A stretch of 64,000 nucleotides of DNA from JAEULH01 sp963805915 (GTDB lineage Bacteria; Pseudomonadota; Alphaproteobacteria; Rhodospirillales; Defluviicoccaceae). Of the stretch, positions 17,660 to 27,998 are shown piece by piece. The position numbers were made by a program, and so were the translations under genes. The stretch's first letter is position 1; each line of letters begins with the position of its first letter. The notes beneath the pieces were generated by a model. It saw only the letters and a program-made list of their open reading frames with translations, was not told where the DNA came from and did no database searches. The stretch is from contig CAWDWD010000018.1 in NCBI GenBank assembly GCA_963805915.1, positions 206,232 through 270,231 on the forward strand, read 5' to 3'.

Positions 17660-20392
17660 TTACGTCATCGCCTTCAGCTTGTAGACGAACTCCAGCGCCT
17701 CGCGCGGTGAAAGCGTATCGGGATCGGTTCCGGCGAGGAGTTGTTCGGCGGCGGACGGGGTCGGTTGTCGTGGCCGGGTGGCGGCGGCGAACAACGGCAG
17801 GTCGGCTGCGAGCTTGGTGACGGCCGAGGAGGTTTCGCCCTGTTCAAGGGTCTGGAGGACTTCTTCGGCGCGGGCGACGACCGCCGGCGGCAGGCCGGCG
17901 AGGCGGCCGACGTGGATGCCGTAGGAGCGGTCGGCGGCGCCGGCGGCGACTTCGTGGAGGAAGACGATGTCGTCGCGCCACTCCTTGATCCGCATGGTGT
18001 AGCAGGCGAGGTCGGCGAGGCGCGCCGCAAGCGCGGTCAGCTCGTGGTAGTGGGTGGCGAACAGGGTGCGGCAGCGATTGACCTCGTGGAGGTGCTCGAT
18101 CACCGCCCAGGCGATCGACAGGCCATCGAAGGTCGCGGTGCCGCGGCCGATCTCGTCGAGAATGACCAGCGCGCGCGGCCCCGCCTGATTGAGGATGGTG
18201 GCCGTTTCGACCATCTCGACCATGAAGGTCGACTGGCCGCGGGCAAGATCGTCGGCGGCGCCGACGCGCGAGAACAGCCGGTCGACCACGCCCAGCCGCG
18301 CGCTCTCGGCGGGTACGAACGAGCCGATCTGGGCCAGGATCGCGATCAGCGCGTTCTGGCGTAGAAACGTGCTTTTGCCGGCCATGTTCGGCCCGGTCAC
18401 CAGCCATTGCCGGCGGCCGTCACCGAGATCGCAATCGTTGGCGACGAAGCTTTTGCCCTCTGACAGTTTGAGCGCTGCTTCGACCACCGGATGACGCCCG
18501 CGGCGAACCTCGAAGCCCGCGCCGTCATCGACGACGGGACGAACGTAGGCGGCCTCGGCGGCAAGCTCGGCCAAGGCACTGGCCACGTCGAGAACCGCGA
18601 CGCCGGCCGCCGCGCGCGAGATGGCTTCGGCTTCGGCGAGGACCTCGCCGGCCAACTGTTCGAACAGCTCAAGCTCGAGCGCCAAGGCTTCGTCCGCCGC
18701 GCCGGCGATCCGCCCCGCCAGATCGCCGAGCTCGACGCTGGTGTAGCGCACGGCATTGGCGATGGTCTGGCGATGGATGAATTCGCCGCCGGGCTCGGCC
18801 GGCAGCTTCTCCGCCTGACGCGCCGGGATTTCGATGAAGTAGCCGAGTACGTTGTTGAAGCGGATCTTGAGCGCGGCGATGCCGGTTTGCGTCGCGTAGC
18901 GTGCCTGGAGCGCGACGATGAGGCGGCGGCTGTCATCGCGCAGCGCGCGAAGCTCGTCGAGCCGTGGCGAGAACCCGGTGGCGAGAAAGCCGCCGTCGCG
19001 CGCCATCGGCGGAAGCTCGGCGGCGAGCGCCTCGGCCAGCCGCGCCGTCAGCGCGCGGTGTTCGCCAAGATCGTCGAGACAGGCTCGCAACGCCGCCGGC
19101 GTACCGGCGAGGCTGTCGCCTACGAGCAGGGAGCGGAGCGCCGCACCCAAAGCCAGGCCGTCCCGGACGGCGGCAAGATCGCGCGGGCCGCCGCGGCGAA
19201 GCCCGAGCCGCGACAAGGCGCGCTCGAAATCGGGACACGCCCTCAGCGGCGCGCGGATGGAGGCGCGGGTCTCGTCGCGATCGACGAACACCTGGACCAG
19301 ATCGAGGCGCTCGTCGATGGCGCCGATCGAGGTAAGCGGCTGGGACAGCCGCGAGGCGAGCAGGCGGGCGCCGGCGCCGGTGATGGTTCGGTCAATGGTG
19401 TCGGCCACGCTGCCCTTGCGTTCGCCGGCGAGCGTGCGGGTGAGCTCCAGGTTGCGCCGAGTGGCCGCGTCGATCTCCATCACCGAGCCATCGGCGACAC
19501 GCCTGGGCCGTTGAAGGGGCGGCAGGCAGCCGCGTTGGGTCAGGCTCACATAGTCGACCAGGGCTCCGGCCGCCGCGACCTCGGCCACGGAGAACGCGCC
19601 GAAGCCGTCCAGGGCCGCCACCGCGAAGGCCTGCTCCATCCGCCGCCGCGCGTTGATGGCGTCGAACCGGCTGGCCGGCAGCGGGGTGACGCGTTCGCGC
19701 CAGTCGCGGGCCGGGTCGAGACTATCGAGGCGCGCCAAGAGAGTATCGGGCACGAGAATTTCGACCGGCTCCAACCCTGCAAGAGTCGCGGCGAGCGCGC
19801 GCGACGCCACCCCTTGCGTGAAGAACGCTCCGGTCGAGACGTCGATCCAGGCGAGACCGACCTCGCCACCCGATCCGACCCGGGCGGACTCGACCACGGC
19901 GCAGAGGTAGTTGTGGGCGCGCGAGTTGAGCAGCGTCTCTTCGGTCAGCGTTCCGGCGGTGACCAGGCGGACGATCTCGCGGTGGACGACAGCCTTGGCG
20001 CCGCGCTTGCGGGCCTCGGCGGGATCTTCGACCTGCTCGCAGATGGCGACCCGGAAGCCCTTGCGGATCAGCCGGGCGAGGTAGCTTTCGTGGCTGTGCA
20101 CTGGCACGCCGCACATGGCGATGTCTTCGCCGAGGTGCTTGCCGCGTTTGGTCAGGGCGATGTCGAGCGCGCCGGCGGCCTTGACCGCGTCATCGAAGAA
20201 CAGCTCGAAAAAGTCGCCCATCCGGTAGAACAAAAGGCAATCCGGGCAGGTCCGCTTGATCGCCAGGAACTGGCTCATCAGCGGCGTCACTCCCGAATCC
20301 GCGACGGGCTCGGCGGCGGGTTCGCGGGCCGCCGCCGCGTCGCGCAATCCGGTTGTTGTTGGTTTATCTGGCGCTGGCCGGTCGTCGCGCAC
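17660..20392 (-). CDS. mutS: DNA mismatch repair protein MutS
   Basis: A 910-residue MutS. The mismatch-binding domain starts around residue 39 (SQFLAIKRTCPDCLLFYRMG, then DFFELF). The C-terminal ABC-type ATPase has GPNMAGKSTFLRQ near residue 665, followed by ARGQSTFMVEM and the Walker B region LVILDEIGRGTAT. The start used is a GTG at 20390-20392; the preceding low-complexity N-terminal 38 residues are not conserved, so a later start is possible. It recognises mispairs and recruits MutL. It is divergent from the stress-protein-like gene at 20487. Confidence 0.96.
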   Translation of the reverse strand: MRDDRPAPDKPTTTGLRDAAAAREPAAEPVADSGVTPLMSQFLAIKRTCPDCLLFYRMGDFFELFFDDAVKAAGALDIALTKRGKHLGEDIAMCGVPVHSHESYLARLIRKGFRVAICEQVEDPAEARKRGAKAVVHREIVRLVTAGTLTEETLLNSRAHNYLCAVVESARVGSGGEVGLAWIDVSTGAFFTQGVASRALAATLAGLEPVEILVPDTLLARLDSLDPARDWRERVTPLPASRFDAINARRRMEQAFAVAALDGFGAFSVAEVAAAGALVDYVSLTQRGCLPPLQRPRRVADGSVMEIDAATRRNLELTRTLAGERKGSVADTIDRTITGAGARLLASRLSQPLTSIGAIDERLDLVQVFVDRDETRASIRAPLRACPDFERALSRLGLRRGGPRDLAAVRDGLALGAALRSLLVGDSLAGTPAALRACLDDLGEHRALTARLAEALAAELPPMARDGGFLATGFSPRLDELRALRDDSRRLIVALQARYATQTGIAALKIRFNNVLGYFIEIPARQAEKLPAEPGGEFIHRQTIANAVRYTSVELGDLAGRIAGAADEALALELELFEQLAGEVLAEAEAISRAAAGVAVLDVASALAELAAEAAYVRPVVDDGAGFEVRRGRHPVVEAALKLSEGKSFVANDCDLGDGRRQWLVTGPNMAGKSTFLRQNALIAILAQIGSFVPAESARLGVVDRLFSRVGAADDLARGQSTFMVEMVETATILNQAGPRALVILDEIGRGTATFDGLSIAWAVIEHLHEVNRCRTLFATHYHELTALAARLADLACYTMRIKEWRDDIVFLHEVAAGAADRSYGIHVGRLAGLPPAVVARAEEVLQTLEQGETSSAVTKLAADLPLFAAATRPRQPTPSAAEQLLAGTDPDTLSPREALEFVYKLKAMT

Positions 20393-20486
20393 GAATACTC
20401 CCGCGCCGGGGACTGATCTTGCTTGCGAGAAACCTTAGCACTCCGCCGCCGGTTGGGGCTATGAATACGCCCGTCCGAGCGGCAAT

Positions 20487-21017
20487 ATGGCGCTCATGAA
20501 CGAAGCGGAGACCAGGGTGACGAACAGCGCGGCGCGGTCTGTCAGAGAGGTCGTCGGCCTGTTCCGCGACCGGCAAAGTTTCGAAGCCGCCGTCGCGGCC
20601 CTGCTTAAGGCCGGGTTCGAGCGGAGCGAGCTCAGCGTTCTCGCCTCGCACGAGTCCCTCGATGCCGCCGGCAAGCCGGCCAAGCCGTGGCGCGACGTGC
20701 TCACCGCCCTGGTCGGCGATCTCAAGTACGAGGGTCCGCTGGTTGCCTCGGGCGCCATCGCCTTGGCCGGCGGCCCGGCGACGGCGGCGCTGGCCGGCAT
20801 TGTCGGCGCGGCGGTCGGCGGCATGGCCGCCAAGGAGTTCCTCGAAGAGGTTACCGCCCAGCCCCACACCGAGGACTTCGCCCGCTCGCTCGAGGCTGGC
20901 GGGGTCATCCTCTGGGTCCGCGGCGAGGACGACGCCCAGTGCCGCCGCGCCAGCGACATCCTGATCACCGAAGGCGGCACCAACGTCCACGTCAGCGAGC
21001 GCACGCTCGAAGCGTGA
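20487..21017 (+). CDS. Conserved protein with a general-stress-protein (YflT-like) N-terminal region
   Basis: A 176-residue protein. Residues about 20-60 (REVVGLFRDRQSFEAAVAAL, then LKAGFERSELSVLA) resemble the YflT/general stress protein 17M domain. A glycine/alanine-rich hydrophobic stretch follows (AIALAGGPATAALAGIVGAA, then VGG near residue 95-115), and a C-terminal part (VILWVRGEDD) repeats the ferredoxin-like pattern. Function is unknown; the hydrophobic hairpin suggests membrane association. An alternative start is the ATG at 20496. It is divergent from mutS. Confidence 0.7.
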   Translation: MALMNEAETRVTNSAARSVREVVGLFRDRQSFEAAVAALLKAGFERSELSVLASHESLDAAGKPAKPWRDVLTALVGDLKYEGPLVASGAIALAGGPATAALAGIVGAAVGGMAAKEFLEEVTAQPHTEDFARSLEAGGVILWVRGEDDAQCRRASDILITEGGTNVHVSERTLEA

Positions 21018-21027
21018 CGCGGCTTGC

Positions 21028-23385
21028 CTAAAGCCCGATCTCCACATCGGGATCGCCGGCGGCCAAGGCGCTCATGTACGCAAGACAAAGATCGCGAGAG
21101 CGGTACCCGCCAAAGGCCGCCATTTCTCGCCGCTCGACGATCGGGAATGTCGAGCAGATGTAGTGCACGTCGTCCCGGTCCGTGATGCCGTAAAGGTGAA
21201 AGTAGACCGCATCGAGCTTGGCGCGAAGGGTGAGGCGGCGCTCTTCATTCCAGATGAATGGCGGCTTCACCTCCCCGCGTTCATCGACATGGCCCATGTC
21301 CCGCGCGAACGGGGCCATATCATGTGCGATGTACGTCAGCTCCAGGACGATATCGTCAACAACCTCACCGGCGGTCTTCGCGCCAAACCGAATGGCCTCA
21401 TAGTGGTCGGGCGGAATGACGGGGAGCTGTTCGACAATATACCAGTTTAGATGTTGGCCCTGGATCTTTTGACGTGCCACAAAATCGAAGACAACAGCAT
21501 TCAAGCACCCGAGCATTCTCGATGCATCCTGCGCTGACAGGCTTTTCCTTGGAGTATTTCTGAAATAAGCACTGGGAACGTGTTCCCAATACCAAAAGCA
21601 GGTACGAGCCCGGCAATCATGGAGCGCATGTTGGTTGGGGCGGTGACGTCCTTAAAGCCCAAGAACCATGAGGCAGGGGGGAGCGGGATGCTTCGAGCGG
21701 CTATCCAGAACTGCGGATCGGGAAGCCAATCCGCGGATTCATGTTTTTCCTGTGTCGCGGGCTCGGCTGACGCTGGCCTGTGTTGATTTGCAGGATTGAC
21801 CACAACGCTCGCAGCGCGGTGGTCAAATGCTTGGACCATCTTGCCTTCGTACAGTGGCACCCAGTCCCCGGCCGCGTTGCGCCAGCGGTTTCCACCGACG
21901 GGATACGCTCCTTCTTGTTCTTCCAGCTCCTGGCGGGTGCGGAAGAGGTGGGAGTCGTTGGTCACGTCAAACATGCGAGCGTACTTGACCGGCCCGGCGG
22001 TCCTCGGGCAGGGAGCCTTGTGCCAGCTCGTTCAGCTTCTCGCTGAAAGCATTGAGACGCGCCGAGACGAGCGGTTCGATGGTCTCGTTCAGAATCAAGC
22101 CGACAAGGTCGCCGGGCGTGTAGTAGCTGCCGGAGCCCTTGCGGGAGAAAATGTTCGGCCGGATGAAGATTTGGCCGCCCTTGCGGATCACCTCATGTTC
22201 CAACAGACGCTCATAAATGGAGCCGAGTTGTTGAACGCTGAGGTCGCGGTAGTTGATGTATTTGCGGCCGTCGGGCGTTTGTTCGAAAGACAGGGCGTCG
22301 ATCACAGTCGCCATGACGGCATCGCCGAGCCTGACCTGCGTCAGCAGGGGTGTACGCTTGGGATCGAACAGGCCGCCATCGTACGGCGGCAGGCCGATTG
22401 ATCCGTCTCCGGCGTCGATCGCGCGGCAAAGATCGTCCAGGACCGACCAATAGCGGGCGGCGGTCGCCGAAAAGGTATCCTTGCGATCCTTCCGGCTTCC
22501 GACATCCCCGCGTACCCGCTCGCGCAGTAATCGTCGTAGCGGCTATCGCGCACGGGCAGGAGATTCCTGTCTTCGGTGTAGACGATGAATAGCAGGCGAT
22601 ATAGCAGTATCAGCGCTGCTTCCCGGACTTCCTGCAATGGCGCGGCAGGCGCGGCCGCCGCGATGGCCTGCGCAAGCGTGGGAAAAACCAGCCCGAAAAC
22701 GAGATTTGAGAGGTTGGCCGCGACGCGTTGCTCATAGAAATGACCTTCCTCAAGCGCTCGCTGATGAAAGGTACGGCCGTCGCTTGGAGTTGGTAGGAAC
22801 GCATCGCGCCTGAAGACGAGGGCGAAGACCTTGAGCCAGTGAAACCGCTCCTCTTCGGAGAGACCGAATAGTCCCTCATTGTAGCCCGGAATGTCGAGGA
22901 TCGCCGCGAGATCGACCTCGAAAAACTGCTCGGAGACAGAGCCGCACACCTTGATAATAAAGCCGCCACCTCCCGCCGTTGGTCAGGATGCCCCAGCGAA
23001 GTTTGCCCGTCGTAAGATCCTCGACTCTGCGAAGATATCGAAGCATTTGCGTCGATGGAGCAGTCTCCTCGCCTCGTCGTCCGGAGCGGCGATCAAGGGG
23101 TCTTTGCCAGCGCTTGGATTCCACGACCGCCAGCCCGAACTCATAGCGCCTCCACTCTTCGCGAAAGGCGTTGGCTTTCGCCTTGGTTGCCGCGTCTTTG
23201 AAGAGCAGGCCGTCCGGAACGTCCTCGCGACCTTTCGGCGCGAGGTTCTGCTGGCGAAGTGTCGCGGTCCAGCCCAGCTGCTCCAGAATTGGCCATATTA
23301 GATCGTTTTCCGTCTGGCTCTCGTTGGGCGTGTGAGACGTAGGGAAGCGGTCGAATATGGCCCTCAGCTCATGGGCATAGCTTTT
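21028..23385 (-). pseudogene. Type II restriction-modification enzyme (Eco57I-like methylase), decayed
   Basis: Fragments of one large protein appear in several frames: LIWPILEQLGWTATLRQQNL and RRYEFGLAVVESKRW (5' part), SEQFFEVDLAAIL and LYRLLFIVYTEDRNLLPVRD (after a shift near 22963), SIYERLLEHEVI and GSYYTPGDLVGLIL (after a shift near 22523), then MFDVTNDSHLFRTR, VPLYEGKMVQAFDHR and FVARQKIQGQHLNWYIVEQL (with a further shift near 21555). The segment that should carry the SAM-binding and NPPY motifs is missing at a junction around 21985-22015, so the catalytic core is deleted. The 5' end is cut by IS1595 copy B at 23386. It cannot be functional as written. Confidence 0.82.
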
Positions 23386-23720
23386 CCTGATTACGCTTCT
23401 TTCTCAGCCTGCCGGGGCGTGGTACAAATCGGGAACATATAAGGAGACAGGCGGGGTTGAGGCATGGCGCGCAATCGTGTTCAGTTTCAGAAGGGGCTCA
23501 GCGAGGCGCGGTTCGATGAGCTTTACGGGAGCGAGGATCGGTGTCGGGAGGTCGTGCTCGGCTGGCGTTGGCCGCAAGGCTTTGTCTGCCCCGGCTGCGG
23601 CGGGCGGAATCACTGCATCATCAAGACCCGTGCCCTCTACCAGTGCACGTCCTGCCGCCGGCAGACCTCGCTGATGGCCGGCACGATCTTCGCCTCGACC
23701 AAGGTGCCGCTGCGCACTTG
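23386..23720 (+). mobile_element. IS1595-family element, copy B (left 335 bp only)
   Basis: The left inverted repeat starts CCTGATTACGC at 23386 and the sequence follows copies A and D closely through the transposase start (ATG 23464) to codon ~85 (KVPLRTW), then switches abruptly into IS5 sequence near 23720. One residue differs from copy A (I instead of V in HCIIKT). The right half and right repeat are absent, so no target duplication can be checked. The fragment truncates the methylase pseudogene. Confidence 0.9.
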
Positions 23721-24539
23721 GCGCCGGGTGAGCATGCGGATGTTGGCGACGAGCACCCAGGCGACGGCGCTGACGATGGTTGCCTCGAAATCCTTGGCGA
23801 GACGGCGGCAGCGGCCGAGCCAGGCGAAGGTGCGTTCAACGACCCAGCGGCGGGGCAAGAGCTCGAAGCCCAGTGCCGTGTCGGACCGCTTGATGATTGC
23901 GATGGTCCATCGGCCGAGAGCGGCGAGGGCCGTCTTCAGTTTGTCGCCGGCATAGCCACCGTCGGCGAAGAGATGGCGCAACCACGGGTAGAGGGTCCGG
24001 ATCGAGGCGATGACAGCGAGCGCGCCGTCGCGATCCTGGATGTCGGCGGGGTGCACCCGCAGCCCGACCAGGTTCCCGTCGGTGTCGGTGATGATGTGGC
24101 GCTTGCGGCCGTTCACTTTCTTGCCGGCGTCGTAGCCCCTGGGACCGCCGCTTTCGGTGGTTTTCACCGACTGGCTGTCGATCACGCCGGCCGACGGACT
24201 GGCCTCCCGACCCCCCGCTCGCGCGCGGCGACGACGAGCGCGTGATTGATCCGCGCCAGCGTCCCGTCCTGCGCCCAGCGGTAGAAATACCCCTGCACCG
24301 TCGAGTAGGGCGGAAAGTCCTTCGCCAGCGCGCGCCACTGGCAGCCGGTCGTCGCCAGGTACAAGATGGCATTCACCACCGCGCGAAGCTCGGTCTCACG
24401 CGGGCGGCCAATCGAATTCGCCTCGGGCATACGGCTCGATCAACGACCACTCCGCATCCGTCATGTCGCTTGCATACCGCAAACCTGGCCGCCGATACTT
24501 CGGCCGAGTGATCTCGCTCCAGGGCACCGTGACCTCCAT
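23721..24539 (-). pseudogene. IS5-family transposase, frameshifted and 3'-fused
   Basis: From ATG 24539 the first frame reads VPWSEITRPKYRRPGLRYAS and TDAEWSLIEP, then a one-base shift near 24430 leads into NSIGRPRETELRAVVNAILY and LAKDFPPYSTVQGYFYRW. A second change occurs at a six-G run (C-run 24211-24216 on the plus strand) into VIDSQSVKTTESGG, GRKRHIITDTDGNL, HLFADGGYAGDKL and WVVERTFAWLGRCRRLAKDF, which hold the DDE residues. Frame change on a G-run is reminiscent of two-frame IS427-group elements, where slippage makes the full enzyme. The C terminus runs into IS1595 sequence without its own stop. Confidence 0.8.
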
Positions 24540-24587
24540 GACTTGTGTCGCAACAGCCAAGGAATCACAACCCATTGAGATCACTCA
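23721..24587 (-). mobile_element. IS5-family insertion sequence fragment
   Basis: It contains an IS5-type transposase on the minus strand. The transposase 3' end is fused to IS1595 copy B near 23720, so the element has lost that end; the other end lies before the copy C target duplication at 24588. I could not define inverted repeats for it. Confidence 0.6.
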
Positions 24588-24600
24588 ACCCTTTTCCTGA

Positions 24601-25774
24601 TTACGCATGAACCTCAGCCAGTTTGAGGAGGCGATATGGCATCCTGATTACGCATCATCCTCAGCCATGGTCACGATCCCAAGTGCTTGTGAATCGGCAA
24701 TTCAGGTCCGGCACGCATGCTCTTTGAGAGCGTCGGCCACTCGGGCATCCGACTTGGAGAGGGACTGCGGGCGAAGTGATCCTCCCGCAAGAATCTCAAC
24801 ACACTGATTTCAAACAGTTGTTCGACGTCAGGAATTGGCTGAGGATGGTGCGTAATCAGGTATGGCATTGGCGGGGTTCGGACGGCGGCCCAGCCGAGGC
24901 GGGGCATCATGGCGGCGAGATCGTAGCACCGATTGAAGCGGTATTCGAACTCGGCCAGGTAGCGGGGGATGTGCTTTTGGCGGATGGCGCGGTATGTGCC
25001 GGTGATGGCGGTCTTGATGTTGCCGAGCGCCGTGTTGACCCACTTGAAAGCGGGTGTCAGCACCGCCTTGCGGCCGGATCCTGTGCAGATCGGCTGATGC
25101 GTGCATCCCGCATCCGCGACACCGCGGAAGCAGCTGAGGCCGTCGCTGACGACGGTGCTGGTGGGATCGAGGCTGCGTCGGGCCAGTTTTTCGACCTCCT
25201 TGCGCCGAAAGCCGATGACCCGGCGCAGCTTCAGGCGCACCGGCTTGCCCTCGGGCGTGGTTTCGACGGCGACGATGATCGGCGTCTTGCCGGGCGCGCC
25301 GCGACCGCGCTTGCCACCGGAGCGTTCGCCACCGAGATAGGCGTCGTCCATTTCGACCCGACCGGTCAGGCGCTTGCCGGCATCCCGCTCCATCATCACC
25401 TGCATCAGCTTGTGTTTGAGCTTCCAGGCGGTGTTCTGGGTCACACCGAGGCGACGGCCGAGTTCGAGGCTGGAGATCCCGCCCTTGCTCTGCGTCAGGT
25501 GGTACATGGTGCGAAACCAAGTGCGCAGCGGCACCTTGGTCGAGGCGAAGATCGTGCCGGCCATCAGCGAGGTCTGCCGGCGGCAGGACGTGCACTGGTA
25601 GAGGGCACGGGTCTTGATGACGCAGTGATTCCGCCCGCCGCAGCCGGGGCAGACAAAGCCTTGCGGCCAACGCCAGCCGAGCACGACCTCCCGACACCGA
25701 TCCTCGCTCCCGTAAAGCTCATCGAACCGCGCCTCGCTGAGCCCCTTCTGAAACTGAACACGATTGCGCGCCAT
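24601..25774 (-). pseudogene. IS1595-family transposase, copy C, C terminus displaced by a MITE
   Basis: The protein is the same as copy A from residue 1 to about 304 (ending PPMPY), with an R-to-C change in FNRCYDL. The MITE inserted at the TATGGCAT target replaces the last ten residues (normally ending LLKLAEVHA) by an unrelated tail that stops at 24671. All proposed catalytic residues remain, so some activity cannot be excluded. Confidence 0.88.
24643..24860. mobile_element. 218-bp MITE with IS1595-type ends
   Basis: The element starts CCTGATTACGCATCATCCTC and ends with its inverted counterpart differing at one base in the first 24. The ends share CCTGATTACGCA with the surrounding IS but the interior is unrelated to it. 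A perfect 8-bp target duplication TATGGCAT lies at 24635-24642 and 24861-24868. No coding capacity is convincing. It is a non-autonomous element probably mobilised by an IS1595 transposase and nested inside copy C. Confidence 0.92.
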
Positions 25775-25897
25775 GCCTAAACCCCGCCTGTCTCCTTATA
25801 TGTTCCCGATTTGTACCACGCCCCGGCAGGCTGAGAAAGAAGCGTAATCAGGACCCTTTTTCAGTCAGGCTCTCATACCTGCGCAACGACCGCCGCT

Positions 25898-27998
25898 CTA
25901 TCGGCCCTCGCGCCACCACGCCGCGCCGAGCCCGCCGAGGACTGCCGCGATAACGAGCAGCGCCGGCAGCAACGCGATCTCGCTGACGCCGTTGACGCTA
26001 TAGGCGTGGTTGCGGCGCATGCCCATCCAGCCCCGCCCGGCGCTCACCTGCCCTGGCTCGACGCCGCGCAACTGCGGCAGTCCATCGCTCAGCCAGGCGA
26101 TCCCGCCTCCGGTCGCCGCGGCGATCGGAGCGAGCGGCTCCGCGGTTGCGCGAAGATCGGCAAGCTCAGGGGGATCAACGGCTCCGGCGGCCGCCCAGGC
26201 TGTGTTCGTGCCGTCCTCGATGCGGTAGAGCCCGGCCTCCCCGGCGCCGATCTCGGTGCGAGAGCTTCCGTCCTCGCCCGGCTCCAGCTTGACCGTTTGC
26301 CGGCGGCCGGTCGGAACTCGTTATCGTAGCCTCGACCGCCTTGGCGGCGAGGCTGCGGCGCTCGATGCGCAGCCGGGCATCGGCGAAGCTCGCCGACAGG
26401 CTCTCTTCTTCCAGCGCCGGCTCCTTCATCAGCCAATGGACAAGCCGGCGCGACAGTTCGCCCTGCGGCCCTCCGCCGTCGAAACCGCGCTCCCACAGCC
26501 ACATCTGATCGCTCATGAGCTGCGCGATCCGGCCCTTACCGACGCGATCGACGATGAGCAACGGCCGCCCGCCGGCGCCTTCGATCAGGACGCTGCCGCG
26601 CCGCGCCGACGTTTCGATCACCCGGAACCAGCGGCCCCATGTCGGCCCCGCGGCATTCGTCTCTTCTCCGCTGGCTGTCTCCGCTCTGCCCGGAAGCGAC
26701 GCCGTCACGGGGTGGCGGCGCCCGAGAGCGCTGAGAGTCGGGCGAAAGGCCTGCTCGATGATCAGGCCCGTCGGCGCCGCGGCCATGCTGTCGCCGAGCG
26801 CGGTGAGGAACAGGCTCCGCGGCCCGGCGAACTCCGGTCCGGCCGACAGCAGCACCGCGCCGCCGTCTCGCAGGTACGCGGCGATCCGCTCGATATACTC
26901 CGGGGTTAGCACGCCGCGAACGACAAAGCGGTCAAAGACGACGAGATCGAAGTCGTAGAGCTTTTCGGAAAACAGCTCCTGAACCGGAAAGACGATCAGC
27001 GACAGCTCGCGCAGCGGCGTGTTTTCCTCCTTGTCCGGCGGGCGGAGGATGGTGAAATGAACGAGATCGACCGCCGGGTCCGACTTCAGGAGATTGCGCC
27101 AGGCGCGTTCGCCCGGATGAGGCTGGCCGGAGACGAGCAGAACGCGCAGCCGGTCGCGCACGCCGTTGATCGCCGCCGCCGCCCGATTGTTGAGCGTCGA
27201 GATCTCACCCGTCGCGGATTCGACCTCGGCTTCGAAAACGCTGGGCCCGGCGCGCTCGAGGCTGAGCGCGAAAGTCTGGGGCTCGCCGACCTCGACTTCG
27301 CGTTCGCCCGCGGGCATCCCGTTGACGACGAACTTGACCTTCGCCCGCCCCGCACTCCCCGCAAGCCCGTCCGCGCCGCGGCCCTTCCCGCTATCGGCGA
27401 CCGTATAGATTACGGACACCGGTTTGCCGACGATACCGTATGCCGGCGCCTGGTCGACCGTCAGGCGGCGGTCGCGCTCTTCCGGCGCGCCGCTCAGCAA
27501 GACATGCAGGGGCACGCCGGAGGGGAGGAACCCCGACGCCGGCCGGTCGTGAACCTGACCGTCGGTGATCACGACAATGCCGGCGAGGCGGTCTCGCGGC
27601 GCGTCACCGAGCGCTTGTTCCAAGGCTCCGAACAGGCGCGTTTCGCCGTCGCCGGCGGCACCGGCTTCCACCACCTTGACATCGAGATTGGGCAGGTTCG
27701 TCAGCGCCACGCGCAAGGCGGCCTCGGCCTCGACGGTCTGCCTGGTCCGCTCGCCGACCGACTGGCTGGGTGATGTATCGACGACGATGACGGCAATGTC
27801 GGGCCGTGGATCGCGCTGTTCGCTGATCATCTTGGGATTGGCGAGCGCCGCGATCAGGCTGGCGTAGGCCAAGCCGCGGAAGATCCAGCCACGGCCGCCG
27901 CGCCAGGCAACGACGCAGATTAGGCCCGCGGCGACGATGGCGGCGGCGGCAAGCAGCGGCCACGGCAGCAGCGGCGCGAAGGCGATCGAGCCGCTCAC
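25898..27998 (-). pseudogene. Conserved membrane protein of the MoxR cluster, with a one-base frameshift
   Basis: From ATG 27998 the frame runs 607 codons: two N-terminal membrane segments (LLPWPLLAAAAIVAAGLI near residue 15), a VWA/GATase-like region (DIAVIVVDTSPSQSV near residue 68), and a later part with AAYLRDGGAVLLSAGPEFAG. Near 26300 one extra base shifts the frame and gives a spurious basic tail ending at 26175. In the corrected frame the protein continues TVKLEPGEDGSS and ends after a C-terminal membrane segment (IALLPALLVIAAVLGGLGAA) at 25898, about 700 residues in all. It overlaps DUF4159 by 4 bases. The role is unknown; the operon suggests complex assembly or envelope maintenance. 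A sequence error is plausible because this is a core gene. Confidence 0.75.

Larger units (their letters stand above)
24596..25852 (-). mobile_element. IS1595-family element, copy C, interrupted by a MITE
   Basis: Minus-strand copy with both inverted repeats (24596 and 25852) and a perfect 8-bp target duplication ACCCTTTT at 24588-24595 and 25853-25860. The total is 1257 bp; subtracting the 218-bp insert at 24643-24860 and its 8-bp duplication gives exactly the 1031 bp of copies A and D. This copy inserted next to the IS5 fragment and before the membrane-protein gene at 25898. Confidence 0.95.

Noticed and set aside
18491..20416. 641-codon open frame antisense to mutS
   Set aside because: Same reason; mutS motifs on the other strand are unambiguous.
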